Shown here: positions 31,771 through 42,779 of the stretch, in pieces
How the letters are laid out: the number at the start of each line of letters is the position of its first letter
Position numbering within the stretch: position 1 is the stretch's first letter
NCBI GenBank assembly: GCA_034231615.1
Contig: CM067310.1
Coordinates: forward strand, 4,596,510 to 4,660,509
DNA from: Meghimatium bilineatum
Taxonomy: Eukaryota > Mollusca > Gastropoda > Stylommatophora > Philomycidae
Direction: 5' to 3'
Length of the DNA: 64,000 nucleotides
Notes under the pieces: generated by a model
Told to the model about the DNA's origin: nothing
The model's input: the letters and a program-made list of their open reading frames with translations, nothing else
The model's database searches: none
Made by a program: the position numbers and the translations under genes

Positions 31771-32290
31771 GTGGGCAACTATTTTGAAACGCACTATACC
31801 TTCACAGCCATGATAATCAGCAAAGACACAGAAGAACATGAGGTAAACGTAAACATACATGGAGAGAAACTACAACAAGTAAAACATTATCAATATCTTG
31901 GACACATAGTCACAAATGATGGCAGATGTGAAACAGAAGTTAAAAGGAGAATAGGAATGGCTAAAAGTACCTTCAATGACATGAGGAAATTATTAATATC
32001 TAAACAAATTACAAACAAGTTCAAAATGAGAATGATAAAATGCTCCTATATTCCATATTAATGTATGGCTCAGAAACATGGACACTAAATAAACAATTAA
32101 AAGACAAAATTGATGCCTTTGAGATGTGGGTATATAGAAGAATATGGAGAACATCATGGAAAGAGAAGAAAACAAATAAAGAGGTGCTAAAGACACTTAA
32201 TATGAAGAAAGAACTACTAAGAGAAATAAAGATCAGGCAAATAAAATATTTTGGACACATTGTAATATTGGACAGCAAGAGGTAGGCAGA
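31771..32290 (+). pseudogene. RT C-terminal region, third family
   Basis: Reads VKHYQYLGHIVTNDGRCETE, VKRRIGMAKSTFNDMRKLLI, a shift near 32045, then SILMYGSETWTLNKQLKDKI, FEMWVYRRIWRTSWKEKKTN and IRQIKYFGHIVI. Same block order as the other RT remnants but a different family. One frameshift; truncated at both ends. Confidence 0.8.
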
Positions 32291-32930
32291 GATACAAGTG
32301 GTAGAGTAACATCACACGATGACCAGGTTACAGTCTAGCAGAGTGCACCACCAAGACAAGAGACAGGAGATGTTGGAGATACGTTTCAGCTAACCTTCGT
32401 TGCGGAGACGGCACTTAATGATGATGATACCTTCACAGACCCCCATAGAATTCACTGACCCCCATAGACGAAAACGTGTGAGTCCCCGTTGTCTAGATAT
32501 AACGATAGATTACGGTATTTTCACAGTTGCAAACACAAACATTACTTGGCGTTCAGCCACAGTGTATAAATTATCTTGTCATAAAGATGACAATTATTTC
32601 CAGTCATGAATCACTACGTACGAGAATGATGACTGATGATTTGATGATGATAAAGTAATCCCTTTAGCTGTGAGTTTGTATCTCTTCACAGCATCTCGTA
32701 ACCTTTCTGCCAAAACTGCAGATCCTCCTGAATTGTATAACTGCGATAAGACCCAGAGTAGTACAAGGTGGACTCAAAGGCACGGCTTATTTTGGACGAG
32801 GGAAGATTTGTGTGAATGATTAGTCCCCGAAGGAAGTTGTTTCAAAATCTCAGATCAGAACGCTCTTTCAGACGTGCAACATAACTCTTCTGGGCTAACT
32901 AGCTTATTATTTTTCTGTTAGATATGTGTA
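32291..32930. other. No recognisable gene
   Basis: Tail of the RT remnant (ATGATGATG near 32418 may be its terminus), then unassigned sequence. Confidence 0.4.
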
Positions 32931-32932
32931 CC

Positions 32933-33066
32933 CATTCGCAGTGACGGCCACTAAGTATTCGCAGTGATGGCCACCAAGTATTCGCAGTGATGGCCATCAA
33001 GTATTCACAGTGATGGCCACCTAGTATTCGCAGTGATGGCCACCTAGTATTCGCAGTGATGGAGGC
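32933..33066. repeat. 23-bp tandem repeat, about 6 units
   Basis: Units of GCAGTGATGGCCACCAAGTA and TTC with CACCTAG and CATCAAG variants. Confidence 0.94.
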
Positions 33067-33278
33067 CTAACATATGGTAACCATACATCTTTTTCCACGG
33101 ACACGACTTTTTTTTTCAAAAAAGGACTTTAATTTTGGATCCGTCCGGTTTACGGATTTTTATTCTCCGCACGTTTATTTGATTGTTCCTTACTAATATT
33201 ATAACGATCAACCAGGGCCGTAGATACATTTTAAGGAGGGGAAGGAAGGGGAGGGGTGTTGCCTACATAAAGATCTAC
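33067..33278. other. Possible DNA-transposon debris
   Basis: Contains GGTAACCATACATCTTTTTC and CAGGGCCGTAGATACATTTT, sequences of the kind found at ends of non-autonomous DNA transposons. No paired termini found. Confidence 0.3.
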
Positions 33279-33279
33279 T

Positions 33280-33320
33280 AGAAGACCATTTGCGCCAATG
33301 GTCAGACACATCCGTCTTCG
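33280..33320 (-). mobile_element. SINE family B, 5' fragment
   Basis: ATTTGCGCCAATGGTCAGAC then ACATCCGTCTTCGGCG, the complement of the family B head. Only ~40 bp. Confidence 0.55.
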
Positions 33321-33447
33321 GCGGAGTTCTGCTGTTCAAAGGCCCATCCCCTTCCCTTGTATCTACGAGTATGCGGAGGACTACAAAAAAGGTCCAACTA
33401 AACCGGTAAAAAATTATTCTCATGGAATGTTTACGGTATTATTGAAT

Positions 33448-33620
33448 TGTCTTTACTGCCAAAGACAGATATGTCGGGCCATTGTCGCAAATAAAACGAG
33501 AACATAACACTTTCCAGTTCTCAGAACTACATCTTGCTGGAAATATAGTAGGACCATTGTTCTACTACAAGATAGAACAAACGGGAGTTTGAGAATGCAA
33601 GATGAAGACGAAGAAGAAGA
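33448..33620 (+). mobile_element. SINE family B
   Basis: CAGATATGTCGGGCCATTGT, CGCAAATAAAACGAGAAC, ACTACATCTTGCTGGAAATA, GGGAGTTTGAGAATGCAAG and a GAAGAAGAAG tail. Diverged relative to 52628. Confidence 0.82.
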
Positions 33621-34315
33621 ATTGTGTTTCTTTATAAAATTAAATATTTCTCTTGTCTTCCTTGAATTGACTCGGTGATGCACCAAATACGTCGTATGCT
33701 GAATCCGTTCTAACATGCATAATTCAGAAATAAGTTCAACTTATTGATGTTATTGAAGTTAAATGTTTGAATCAATTTAATAATGAGAAAATAAGGGGAA
33801 AATTAAAGAATAATAAATAGCACATAAAATTAGATAAAATATTTTCAAAGACTTAGATTGTCATTCTGAATTGTTAAAAGTTGTTCAATTCTTCTTCTCT
33901 GTCTCTCCTCACAATGCCAATGTGGAGCGACTTTTCTCCTGTATGCGGGCTCAATGCCAATAGAGAGAATCACTTTAATTGATGTGTCAGAGGTAATTTA
34001 TTTTGTGAAGTTTATCTTCAAAGATGTCTCCTTAGAAGTGTCATAGTTGTTGAAATAGTAATAAAATATTTTAAAATTAGTCATGAGAGGTACAAGGTTA
34101 AGGTCGCATACGAATAATAATAGTAACAACTAGATTTGTTACGTAGAAATGAAGTAGTAATGCATACGTGTTTTGTATTTGTTACATAGAAGTGTAGTAG
34201 TAATGCTTACGTGTTTTGTATTTGCTGAAATCAAAAATATGAAAATCTTCATTTTTGTTATTGATTTGAATCTTTAACAAAATAATATTATTTATCTGTA
34301 AGAATGTGTATATTA
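33621..34315. other. No recognisable gene
   Basis: AT-rich. A TTGTTACGTAGAAATGAAGT-like ~60-bp unit occurs twice in tandem at about 34136-34225 (GTGTTTTGTATTTG in both). The rest is unassigned. Confidence 0.45.
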
Positions 34316-34320
34316 TAGAG

Positions 34321-34537
34321 CAGTGATTCCCAAACTGTTGTGTACCATGCCCCCACCTGTCTTTCTAAAATTCTGATGCCCCCCTAAATAACGTCTACTT
34401 ATTTTTTTTTATATTCATAAATTGAATTACTTCCTGAATGAAGCTTAATTACAAATGGTTTAAATTCCCCCCCCCCCCCCACGTGAACAAGAAAATTTCC
34501 CCTCTGTGGGGCGTGGGCCCCACGTTGGGAAACTCTG
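34321..34537. mobile_element. hAT-like MITE
   Basis: The left end CAGTGATTCCCAAACTGTTG pairs imperfectly with the right end (minus strand CAGAGTTTCCCAACGTGG). The CAGxGxTTCCCAA form is typical of hAT non-autonomous elements. An internal 14-C run lies near 34467. Flanking 8-mers do not match convincingly. Confidence 0.65.
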
Positions 34538-34559
34538 GTAGAGACGTTATATTTTACTA

Positions 34560-34848
34560 TCTTCTTCTTCTTCTTCTGTCTTCGCTCTCAAACTCCTGCA
34601 GATTAGCAGGATGTAGTTCGGAGAACGGAATGCGGTGTGTCATGGTTTACAGCATTGCTGCGATATCTGCGCCTTTCAGCCCAACACATCCGACCTCAGC
34701 ATGGCCTTAGGTCACTGACCCTATATGGGATGGGACAGCCTACTCCATCCCATAACCTCATTAGTCGCCTCTTACGACATGCGTGGAAGGTAAACAGTGT
34801 TGCGATTCTTTGCTCCCTTTCGGGCCTCGGCAACACACTGGTGATATA
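34560..34848 (-). mobile_element. SINE family A, full length
   Basis: Complement order: TTCTTCTTCTTCTTCTG, CTCAAACTCCTGCAGATTAG, GTAGTTCGGAGAACGGAATG, GCATTGCTGCGATATCTGCG, ACTGACCCTATATGGGATGG, GTCGCCTCTTACGACATGCG and TTTCGGGCCTCGGCAACACA. A well-preserved copy. Confidence 0.9.
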
Positions 34849-34857
34849 TATATTTAC

Positions 34858-35185
34858 GATAAAAGTGCACCCTCTTGTGCGTCCTGTTTTAACAATAGGG
34901 AAAAATGGTAACACTAACCCTAATCTAGCATTCTCTATCACAAAAGAGCCTGTTAAAAAAGGACAAAAGTGTTATATTCGCCGCTTGCATCGCGTCGTCA
35001 TCCACGACGATTACATTATTCAAGAAAAAAGTAATAACTTGGTACAATTCACGCATTTAACACATGAGTGGGAAACAACGGAACATCACCAACAAGCATT
35101 TATTACTGTAAAACAGAATACTGGAGAGATTGTAAGAGAAATAAACCTCGTTAAGAGAAATAAACCTCGTTATAAACTCTTATAA
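34858..35185 (+). other. Unrecognised ~108-residue open frame
   Basis: Open frame downstream of a SINE: VLTIGKNGNTNPNLAFSITK, GQKCYIRRLHRVVIHDDYII, then EWETTEHHQQAFITVKQNTG. Ends KRNKPRYKLL followed by a stop. Codon content looks protein-like, unlike the array frames. I do not recognise the family. No upstream ATG in its own sequence (the frame runs into the SINE), so it may be an exon or an element fragment. The 3' end contains a 19-bp tandem duplication (AGAGAAATAAACCTCGTTA). Confidence 0.35.
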
Positions 35186-35480
35186 TGTACTAGAAGTCTA
35201 ATGCATCGTGATAGGTGCACGGCAATTTTTCAATTACATCCGCCTGTGTAAGCATTCAGGAATGGCACATAAGGATTACGTGTCTCGAAGTTAACGAATT
35301 AAATGTGATGGTATAATAGTCGATTTAAAAATAGATTGTTTTATGATCGTCTGTATGCCTCAATCTATCTTTTTATATATTATTGTATTTTCTCTGATTT
35401 TTCTGTTAGGCGCCGCAGGATTGAGTAGCCATCGTTTTGCATTTGGGGATATGACACATTTGGTCGTTTGATGTTTTCCC
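35186..35480. other. No recognisable gene
   Basis: AT-rich flank of the unrecognised frame. Nothing supported. Confidence 0.4.
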
Positions 35481-35560
35481 AGCAATATAATGCCATTTAA
35501 TGGCATTAGGTCAAAGGGCATGATCCCATGGATCGCTGGATCAGCAACCAAACCATCGTT
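35481..35560 (+). mobile_element. Family C, longer copy
   Basis: CCCAGCAATATAATGCCATT, TAATGGCATTAGGTCAAAGG and CCATGGATCGCTGGATCAGC, then AACCAAACC. The 5' part holds the palindrome AATGCCATTTAATGGCATT. Same layout as 42245-42340 in inverse. Confidence 0.7.
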
Positions 35561-35765
35561 TGATGTACAGTAACATTGTGATGTCTCAGAATGATGGCAA
35601 CCCCCTTCAATCCTTCTTCTGTTTGGTATTCATCTGCATTTTACTGTTTCTATTTTCATGTTGTATGTTTGCTGCTGGTCAATAATGGTTCATTCTCATT
35701 AAGTCCCCGAATCATTTCTCTCTTTTTTAAATAAAATATTAGATCACTGATGTTGTTTCAACAGT

Positions 35766-35870
35766 TCTTGTAATCTCTTCATTCCTCACATGATCTCTTC
35801 TTGTAATCTCTTCATTCCTCACATAATCTCTTCTTGTAATCTCTTCATTCCCCACATAATCTCTTAGATC
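35766..35870. repeat. 33-bp tandem repeat, 3 units
   Basis: Units of CTTGTAATCTCTTCATTCCT plus CACATAATCTCTT. Confidence 0.93.
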
Positions 35871-35924
35871 TTTCTGAAATGTATTATCTAGAATCTAGAG
35901 TGTGTATTTTTTAATTCAGGTCTC

Positions 35925-36880
35925 AGCTAACTCGGGAATAATGTAAGTGATCACACAGAAACTAGATATTGTACCCGGGAATAATGTAGGTGATCACACA
36001 GAAACTAGATACTGTACCCGGGAATAATGTAAGTGATCACACAGAAAATAGATACTGTACCCGGGAATAATGTAGGTGATCACACAGAAACTAGATATTG
36101 TACCCGGGAATAATGTAGGTGATCACACAGAAACTAGATACTGTACCCGGGAATAATGTAAGTGATCACACAGAACTAGATATTGTACCCGGGAATAATG
36201 TAGGTGATCACACAGAAACTAGATACTGTACCCGGGAATAATGTAAGTGATCACACAGAAACTAGATACTGTACCCGGGAATAATGTAGGTGATCACACA
36301 GAAACTAGATATTGTACCCGGGAATAATGTAGGTGATCACACAGAAACTAGATACTGTACCCGGGAATAATGTAAGTGATCACACAGAAACTAGATACTG
36401 TACCCGGGAATAATGTAGGTGATCACACAGAAACTAGATACTGTACCCGGGAATAATGTAAGTGATCACACAGAAACTAGATACTGTACCCGGGAATAAT
36501 GTAGGTGATCATACAGAAACTAGATACTGTACCCGGGAATAATATAAGTGATCACAAAGAAACTAGATACTGTACCCGGGAATAATATAAGTGATGACAC
36601 AGAAAATAGATACTGTACTCGGGAATAATGTAAGTGATCACAAATAAGCTAGATACTGTACCCGGGAATAATGTAAGTGATCACAAAGAAACTAGATACT
36701 GTACTCGGAAATACTGTATGATCACAAAGAAACTAGATACTGTACCCGGGAATAATGTAAGTGATCACAAAGAAACTAGATACTGTACTCGGAAATACTG
36801 TATGATCACAAAGAAACTAGATACTGTACCCGGGAATACTGTAAGTCACCACACACATAAAATAGATACTGTACTCCTTC
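35925..36880. repeat. 43-bp minisatellite with five-unit period
   Basis: About 22 units holding GTACCCGGGAATAATGTAAG and GTGATCACACAGAAAC. Two sites vary (GTAAG/GTAGG; ATT/ACT before GTACCC). In the first ten units the variant order repeats exactly after five, a ~215-bp higher-order repeat. From ~36640 units change (CTCGGAAATACTGT, CACAAAG) and alternate long and short. CCCGGG and GTGATCAC palindromes recur in nearly every unit. Confidence 0.97.
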
Positions 36881-36894
36881 TGTTTAAAAATACG

Positions 36895-37375
36895 AGTAAA
36901 TTTAAGTAGGAAGCCAGAGGATAATATTTTAAAAATTCTTGAGACTAACGGGAATTGAACCAGTCCGTTCTACGGCACCAAGTCGCCAAGCAACAATTGC
37001 ACACGCGTTTTTCAGTACTTGACTAACCGCATCTCCAAAAAAAGATTTGAAGCAAAATTGTATTGTCTATATATGTTATCCATGTTTACAAGAAGACCTA
37101 TCGGCCCTTGTATAACTAATACGGATATTATGTTATGTGCTTGTTGTTACTGAGGATATTTCAATACCTGTACGGGATGTTTGTTGTTGTTGTAATAGTC
37201 CTTGTCTCGATTGGTCCGTTCGGGTGACTGTGTGCACGATTTGAATGGCTTGATGAAATCGCATCTTTTTTTGGAGATGCTGTTAGTCAAGTACTGAAAA
37301 ACGCGTGTGCAATTGTTGCTAGGCGATTTGGTGCCGTAGAACGGACTGGTTCAATTCCCGTTAGTCTCAAGAATT
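36895..37375 (-). mobile_element. Family D foldback element, copy 2
   Basis: Same design as 13326-13721: left arm (about 36935-37045) with tail AAGTAGGAAGCCAGAGG, a loop, right arm (about 37265-37372). Flanked by TTTAAAAATACG (36883-36894, 37376-37387). The loop is ~90 bp longer at its left side. Both arms share CTACGGCACC and TTTTTCAGTAC, absent from copies 1 and 3. The inner breakpoint at CTCCAAAAA is the same as in copy 1. Confidence 0.82.
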
Positions 37376-37389
37376 TTTAAAAATACGTG

Positions 37390-37814
37390 AAAATGATTTT
37401 ATTGCTGTTCTCCCTGAAGGGAAAATCCAGAAGAGAAACTAGACAATAAATGCGACAGTCTAAGGAAAAAGTATTCAAACATCAAATGAAAATGTAGGGC
37501 CTACCAATAAGAAAAGCTAAGAACAAACAAACATAAATAGCAAATGAAATATTAGAGAAAATGTCAGAAAGAAAGAAGGCTAAAAAAAACCCAAAATATT
37601 CACTTGTAGGAAAAAGGATATGTATGTGCAGAACACACAACAACAAAAATAAAAACAATGGCTAGAAACAAAATGCAGAGAAATAGAGGATATGTCACTG
37701 TAACAGAAGACAAAAAATGCATAAAGAGATAAGACAAATCACAAATAAGACAAATCCTATAAATATGGGTGGCTGCATTAAAAATAAAAGCAGAAAAATT
37801 ATATGTGATATTTC
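37390..37814. other. No recognisable gene
   Basis: A-rich plus strand (AAAGAAAGAAGGC, AACAACAAAAATAAAAAC). It may be the 5' part of the RT remnant at 38005, but no protein motif is visible. Confidence 0.4.
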
Positions 37815-37980
37815 TTATTCTTTTTTTCAGGGTTCATTCTCAAACTCCCGCTGGATCTCCCTTGTAGTGTGACCATGGTCCTACTAGATTTCCAGCAGGA
37901 TGTAGTCCAGAGAATGGAAATGCGTTGTGCCGCGGTTTCATTTGCGCCAATGGCCCGACACATCCGTCTTCGGTGGTTAT
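37815..37980 (-). mobile_element. SINE family B
   Basis: Complement copy: CTCAAACTCCCGCTGGATCT, ACCATGGTCCTACTAGATTT, CCAGCAGGATGTAGTCCAGA, ATTTGCGCCAATGGCCCGAC and ACATCCGTCTTCGGTGG. It sits inside an RT remnant whose coding resumes at 38005. Confidence 0.87.
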
Positions 37981-38004
37981 TTGATATAACATAGGTGTGG
38001 ACAA

Positions 38005-38292
38005 AATTGGGAGATCATATGACAGAACTGTTTGATGACCAATGACAGAAAAAAACATAATACACAGCTATGATGGGCCAGCAATACTAAAAACAGAAGT
38101 AGAAAACACAATAAAATCAATAAAATGTGGAAAGGTCGCATCGAGAACATAACATCAGACATAATAACTCTAGATGAATGTGGTGTGGAAACTATCACAG
38201 AACTTTGCAATGCCATACATGAAGCAGGCCACATACCTAAAGATCTGAAACCATCAATATTAATACCACTACATAAGAAGCGAAGGAGTGTA
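38005..38292 (+). pseudogene. RT N-terminal region fragment
   Basis: Reads YDGPAILKTEVENTIKSIKC, GKVASENITSDIITLDECGV-like residues, then ETITELCNAIHEAGHIPKDL and PSILIPLHKKRRSVNC. This is the start of the RT domain (YxGPxIxxxEVxxAIxxxKxGKAxGPDxI ... LPKKxGxxxC). The GPD is lost. It is joined to an opposite-strand 3' terminus at 38293. Confidence 0.8.
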
Positions 38293-38396
38293 AACTGTCT
38301 TCATCATCAGGTGTCATGCCGGCTGGCGTAGGTGGTCATGGCTCTCCACAACTCTCTGTCCACAGTATTATGTATCAAGATCATTGTTCTTTCCCT
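38293..38396 (-). pseudogene. RT family b 3' terminus
   Basis: The minus strand encodes ELWRAMTTYASRHDT-like C-terminus and the (ATG)n tail complement TCATCATCAGGTG. It matches 20600-20700 and 55592-55700. Truncated after ~100 bp. Confidence 0.7.
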
Positions 38397-38604
38397 TTCA
38401 AGCCAGATTACAAGTCTGCTGCAATGGTAATACATTAGAGGAGTTCTATTACTGTATATATATAATTTTTAGCCATAATGGTAAAAATAATGACACTTGA
38501 TAACCATTATGACACATTTTCAGCTCTTGTTCATTTAGTAAAGTACACATTGGCAACGCTGAGTCTTAGCCCAACACAAATTGATAGGTAAGATTACACG
38601 AAGA

Positions 38605-39822
38605 TACACTTAGTGTTCTTGGATATCCCAGAGATTCACATGAAGATACACTTAGTGTTCTTGGATATCCCAGAGATTCACATGAAGATACACTTAAGTG
38701 TTCTTGGATATCCATGAGATTCACATGAAGATACACTTAGTGTTCTTGGATATCCCTGAGATTCACATGAAGATACACTTAGTGTAGTTGGATATCTCTG
38801 AGATTCACATGAAGATACACTTAGTGTTCTTGGATATCCCTGAGATTCACATGAAGATACACTTAGTGTTCTTGGATATCCCAGAGATTCACATGAAGAT
38901 ACACTTAATGTTCTTGGATATCTCTGAGATTCACATGAAGATACACTTAGTGTTCTTGGATATCTCTGAGATTCACATGAAGATACACTTAGTGTTCTTG
39001 GATATCTCTGAGATTCACATGACGATACACTTAGTGTTCTTGGATATCCATGAGATTCACATGAAGATACACTTAGTGTTCTTCGATATCTCTGAGATTC
39101 ACATGAAGATACACTTAGTGTTCTTGGATATCTCTGAGATTCACATGAAGATACACTTAGTGTTCTTGGATATCTCTGAGATTCACATGAAGATACACTT
39201 AGTGTTCTTGGATATCTCTGAGATTCACATGAAGATACACTTAGTGTTCTTGGATATCCCTGAGATTCACATGAAGATACACTTAGTGTTCTTGGATATC
39301 CCTGAGATTCACATGAAGATACACTTAGTGTTCTTGGATATCTCTGAGATTCACATGAAGATACACTTAGTGTTCTTGGATATCCCTGAGATTCACATGA
39401 AGATACACTTAGTGTTCTTGGATATCTCTGAGATTCACATGAAGATACACTTAGTGTTCTTGGATATCTCTGAGATTCACATGAAGATACACTTAGTGTT
39501 CTTGGATATCTCTGAGATTCACATGAAGATACACTTAGTGTTCTTGGATATCCCAGAGATTCACATGAAGATACACTTAGTGTTCTTGGATATCCCTGAG
39601 ATTCACATGAAGATACACTTAGTGTTCTTGGATATCCCAGAGATTCACATGAAGATACACTTAGTGTTCTTGGATATCTCTGAGATTCACATGAAGATAC
39701 ACTTAGTGTTCTTGGATATCTCTGAGATTCACATGAAGATACACTTAGTGTTCTTGGATATCCCTGAGATTCACATGAAGATACACTTAGTGTTCATGGA
39801 TATCCCTGAGATTATGAAATAG
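38605..39822. repeat. 42-bp minisatellite, about 29 units
   Basis: Units hold GAGATTCACATGAAGATACA and CTTAGTGTTCTTGGATATC with CCC/TCT and AGAG/TGAG variants. A single-base insertion in the second to third unit (ACTTAAGTG) resets the frame. 42 bp equals 14 codons, so one frame stays open for 344 residues; the repeated 14-mer is not a known protein motif. Confidence 0.97.
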
Positions 39823-39966
39823 CGGCGATGTGTTTCTTGCTGGTATATTAGGTATTCTGTTATGTATGTTTATCTTCTTCACGTACCTTACGAATGTTTT
39901 GGGGTTTTTTCTTTTGTTATTTTGATTATACCATTTCGTAGAGAATACCAAACAAATATTGCATAA

Positions 39967-40235
39967 GTAAAGTAAAGCGACCCATATTATTTATTAATGC
40001 CGTAGGGGTGTGAGATGTTAGCGATCTCACATTTCGGAGGCTCTGCAAATGAGGGCGGTAGCCATCTTCTCTCCCTCGCAGTGTTTACTTTCCGGATTAA
40101 TCTGGTACACATTTAAGGCTGGGTCGACCTAGGAGCCGTTGCGATCTGAAAAACATTTCCGCCTCAATTGGGGAATGAACCCAGGACCACTCATATGCGA
40201 AGTCAGTGCGCTAACCACTGCGCTATTCGGCTCCC
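39967..40235 (-). mobile_element. tRNA-derived SINE-1, minus copy
   Basis: Complement of the 8519 copy: TTTATTAATGCCGTAGGGGT, GCGATCTCACATTTCGGAGG, GGGGAATGAACCCAGGACC and CGCTAACCACTGCGCTATTC. The near-duplication AAATATTGCATAA / AAATATTTCATAA flanks it (39954-39966, 40238-40250). Confidence 0.9.
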
Positions 40236-40489
40236 CAAAATATTTCATAAAGAACACTGAACCAAAATATAACCAGAACCACCAGCCGTTATACCCTGAG
40301 AGGTTTACTGAAGCGACGATCTCAGCACCTATGAACATGTCCTGTGTGTGAAGAGGTAGGTAGGTAGTTAATGAATTTGCCTCTCTTTTTGAGAGGCACT
40401 CTATTTCAACCAACGGACAACAAGTCCAATTAGGCTATACAATGAAGCAGTCGAAAGGTTATATTATCTATGTTGTGACTGATTTTGCT

Positions 40490-40597
40490 GAACAGTCAAG
40501 GACATGGTCTCCACTAAATGTTCTGATTTTGCTGATCAGTCAAGGACATGGTCTCCACTAAATGTTCTGATTTTGCTGAACAGTCAAGGACATGTGT
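40490..40597. repeat. 58-bp tandem repeat, about 2 units
   Basis: GTCAAGGACATGGTCTCCAC and TAAATGTTCTGATTTTGCTG are repeated, with GAACA/GATCA variants. It lies at the 3' edge of a minus-strand RT remnant. Confidence 0.85.
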
Positions 40598-41225
40598 CAT
40601 GTGACGTATTCCTTCCAGAACGTTGTCTTCCCAATGAACTCTCTGAACCTCTCCCTGTCTTGGGCGATGTGGCTTGCATTTTGTAGCGATGTATTCATAT
40701 TATCTTTAATGTCGTCAGTCCATCGTCTTCTTGGTCTGCCCCTTCTCCTCTACCCAGGTACTCTTCCCTCCATTATTTGTCTTTCTAAACAGTTATGTCT
40801 CTTTATATGACCAAACAGGCGTAGTTTTCTTTTCGTTATTGTGTTTAGTAACCAACACTCTGGAATATTCAGTGTGTTTATAATATCTGAGTTTCTGAAT
40901 TTATCCTTCCATGATATTCTAAGTATCTTTCTATATCATTTCAGCTCGAAGGCGTTGATCTTCTTTGCCGCTGTTTTACTTAGAGTCCATGTTTCACAGC
41001 CGTATGTTGCAACCGGAAAAATTAAAGTTCGTAACATTAGCACTTTCGTTTCTATTTTGTTGTTTTTCTATGTTTTTCAGCCGTGTTATTTTGCAATATG
41101 CCATTGCCAATCTCTTCCTTATTTCTGCCATGCAGTCTCCTGCACCGTTGATGTTTGCTCCTAAGTATTCAAATTTATCCACACATTCTATCTCGGTATT
41201 GTCTATTCTGATTTTTGGTGGTTGT
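40598..41225 (-). pseudogene. RT C-terminal region, fourth family
   Basis: The minus strand reads DKFEYLGANINGAGDCMAEI, RKRLAMAYCKITRLKNI, a broken segment, then FSGCNIRLW and a degenerate GREYLGRGEGADQEDDGLTT tail. This is the YLGxxIxxxGxxxxEIxxRIxxA block of endonuclease-RT proteins. Many stops; an old copy. Confidence 0.7.
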
Positions 41226-42244
41226 GTTGTTATAGTCTTCCGCCAAAATTGTCGACTAGAACGAATGTGTTCTCCTTACGGTGCTCGATTAACGGTTGTT
41301 CCTTCCCGAAAGTAATGGCAACCTACGGGAATATTGTGCCTAGAAATTTCCAAGGACATTTCTCCACTAAATGACTAGCGAAACTAATCAGGTTCTGGAT
41401 TTATTGCGGACATCGTCCGGGGGTAAAATTGATAAGAAAGCTAGTCTGGGATTTAGTTATTTCTGATTTCGCCTTTGACATAAATTGAACAATTTCACCC
41501 TGTCTTACGTCATTTATACAATCTTGATGGCAAATCTGGTTCATTTTTCATTTGACACATTTGACTTTTCCAGTGGTTTCAATTGATCACGGTGTCTATT
41601 CGGCTACAGAAAATCACCATAAAGGACAATGTGAATTTAGATGAATCCCAACTTAGCCCACAAGTCAAACTTCGAAGTGGTCAGTGATGAGCATGGTTAA
41701 CGATTTCAAAAAGACATTGTTGCTATGGAGACAAGGTATCAAGACAATTGGAGCTGTCAATGCTTGATGTTCACTGCTGGACTGTGACAAGTCATACCTC
41801 ATCAATTGACCACACGAACAAGCAAAGAGAACAGCGACCGAATAATGACGGTAGGGGTTCAAATGTGCCTTTTAGAAACATTGTATGTGAACTTTAAATA
41901 GTGGTTTTAAAAAAAATTCTTCAAACATTTTATTGTAGAATATAACTTAATTGAATTTGTAATAATACGTTTTATAATGCTTAAGTGTAAAGAATAAATA
42001 TTCCCCGAAGAGATTAAACGAGTATACACGAAATTTGTATTGCTGAAATTTTAATCCATTATTTAAATAAACCCAGATCCAGTTAGGAGATGTCATCGTG
42101 ATATTTGAAATCATCATGCCAAAATCAATAAGGAATGATGTATTTAAAGTCTGGTATAAGCAATATTTCACAATTTGTTGACTAGTGTTATCATAGTTTT
42201 TGTTCTTTTGGATGTTTATATCCAGTCCATATTCTTTACTTGAT
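41226..42244. other. No recognisable gene
   Basis: About 1 kb with small frames (65, 74 residues) of no recognised type. AT content rises after 41880. No array or SINE recognised. Confidence 0.45.
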
Positions 42245-42340
42245 TTATGGTTGGTTGGTTGCTGATCCAGCGGTCCATGGGCTCATGCCTTTTGACGTAA
42301 TGCTATTAAATGGCATGATATTGCTGGGAAGTCTGTGGAT
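42245..42340 (-). mobile_element. Family C, longer copy with TTGG tail
   Basis: TTGGTTGGTTGCTGATCCAG, GGTCCATGGGCTCATGCC, GTAATGCTATTAAATGGCAT and ATTGCTGGGAA. Inverse of the 35481 copy. Confidence 0.75.
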
Positions 42341-42779
42341 TTTCGGCCCACCCCGGGACAGAGACGGAGAATAACTATCACACCTCCAGGAAGGTAGGTT
42401 TCAACCTATGCACTGCTCCTAGCAAATGTAACCAAGATAGGGTTCACTGTGCTCATTCCCCGCCACCAATTGACTACTGCTTTTGCCGAACTTCTCTACT
42501 GCTCCAGGCATGCAACCAAATGTTCAAGTCAAAAGGATTGTCACGTCCTGAGTCACTGTGCCTCTATGATGGGTCTAAGCCATAGGAAAAAAACAGTGCT
42601 GTCAGTTTCCTCCTCCCCAGTGCTGCACAGTACATCTCTGGCTCCCTCCCAACCACAGAGGGTGCACACATATATATTCAGGTTAACATGAAACACATTT
42701 CAACAACAAAATAAATGCACAATTGTATAGATGACATGCCATGAAGCTTCTATAAGAAGATAACCTCAATATAACGGCA
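42341..42779. other. No recognisable gene
   Basis: Moderately GC-rich to 42660 (80-residue frame, no domain), then AT-rich. Nothing supported. Confidence 0.4.

Noticed and set aside
38788..39822. 344-residue open frame
   Set aside because: Product of a 42-bp array; 14-residue repeat with no known motif and variation typical of satellite units.
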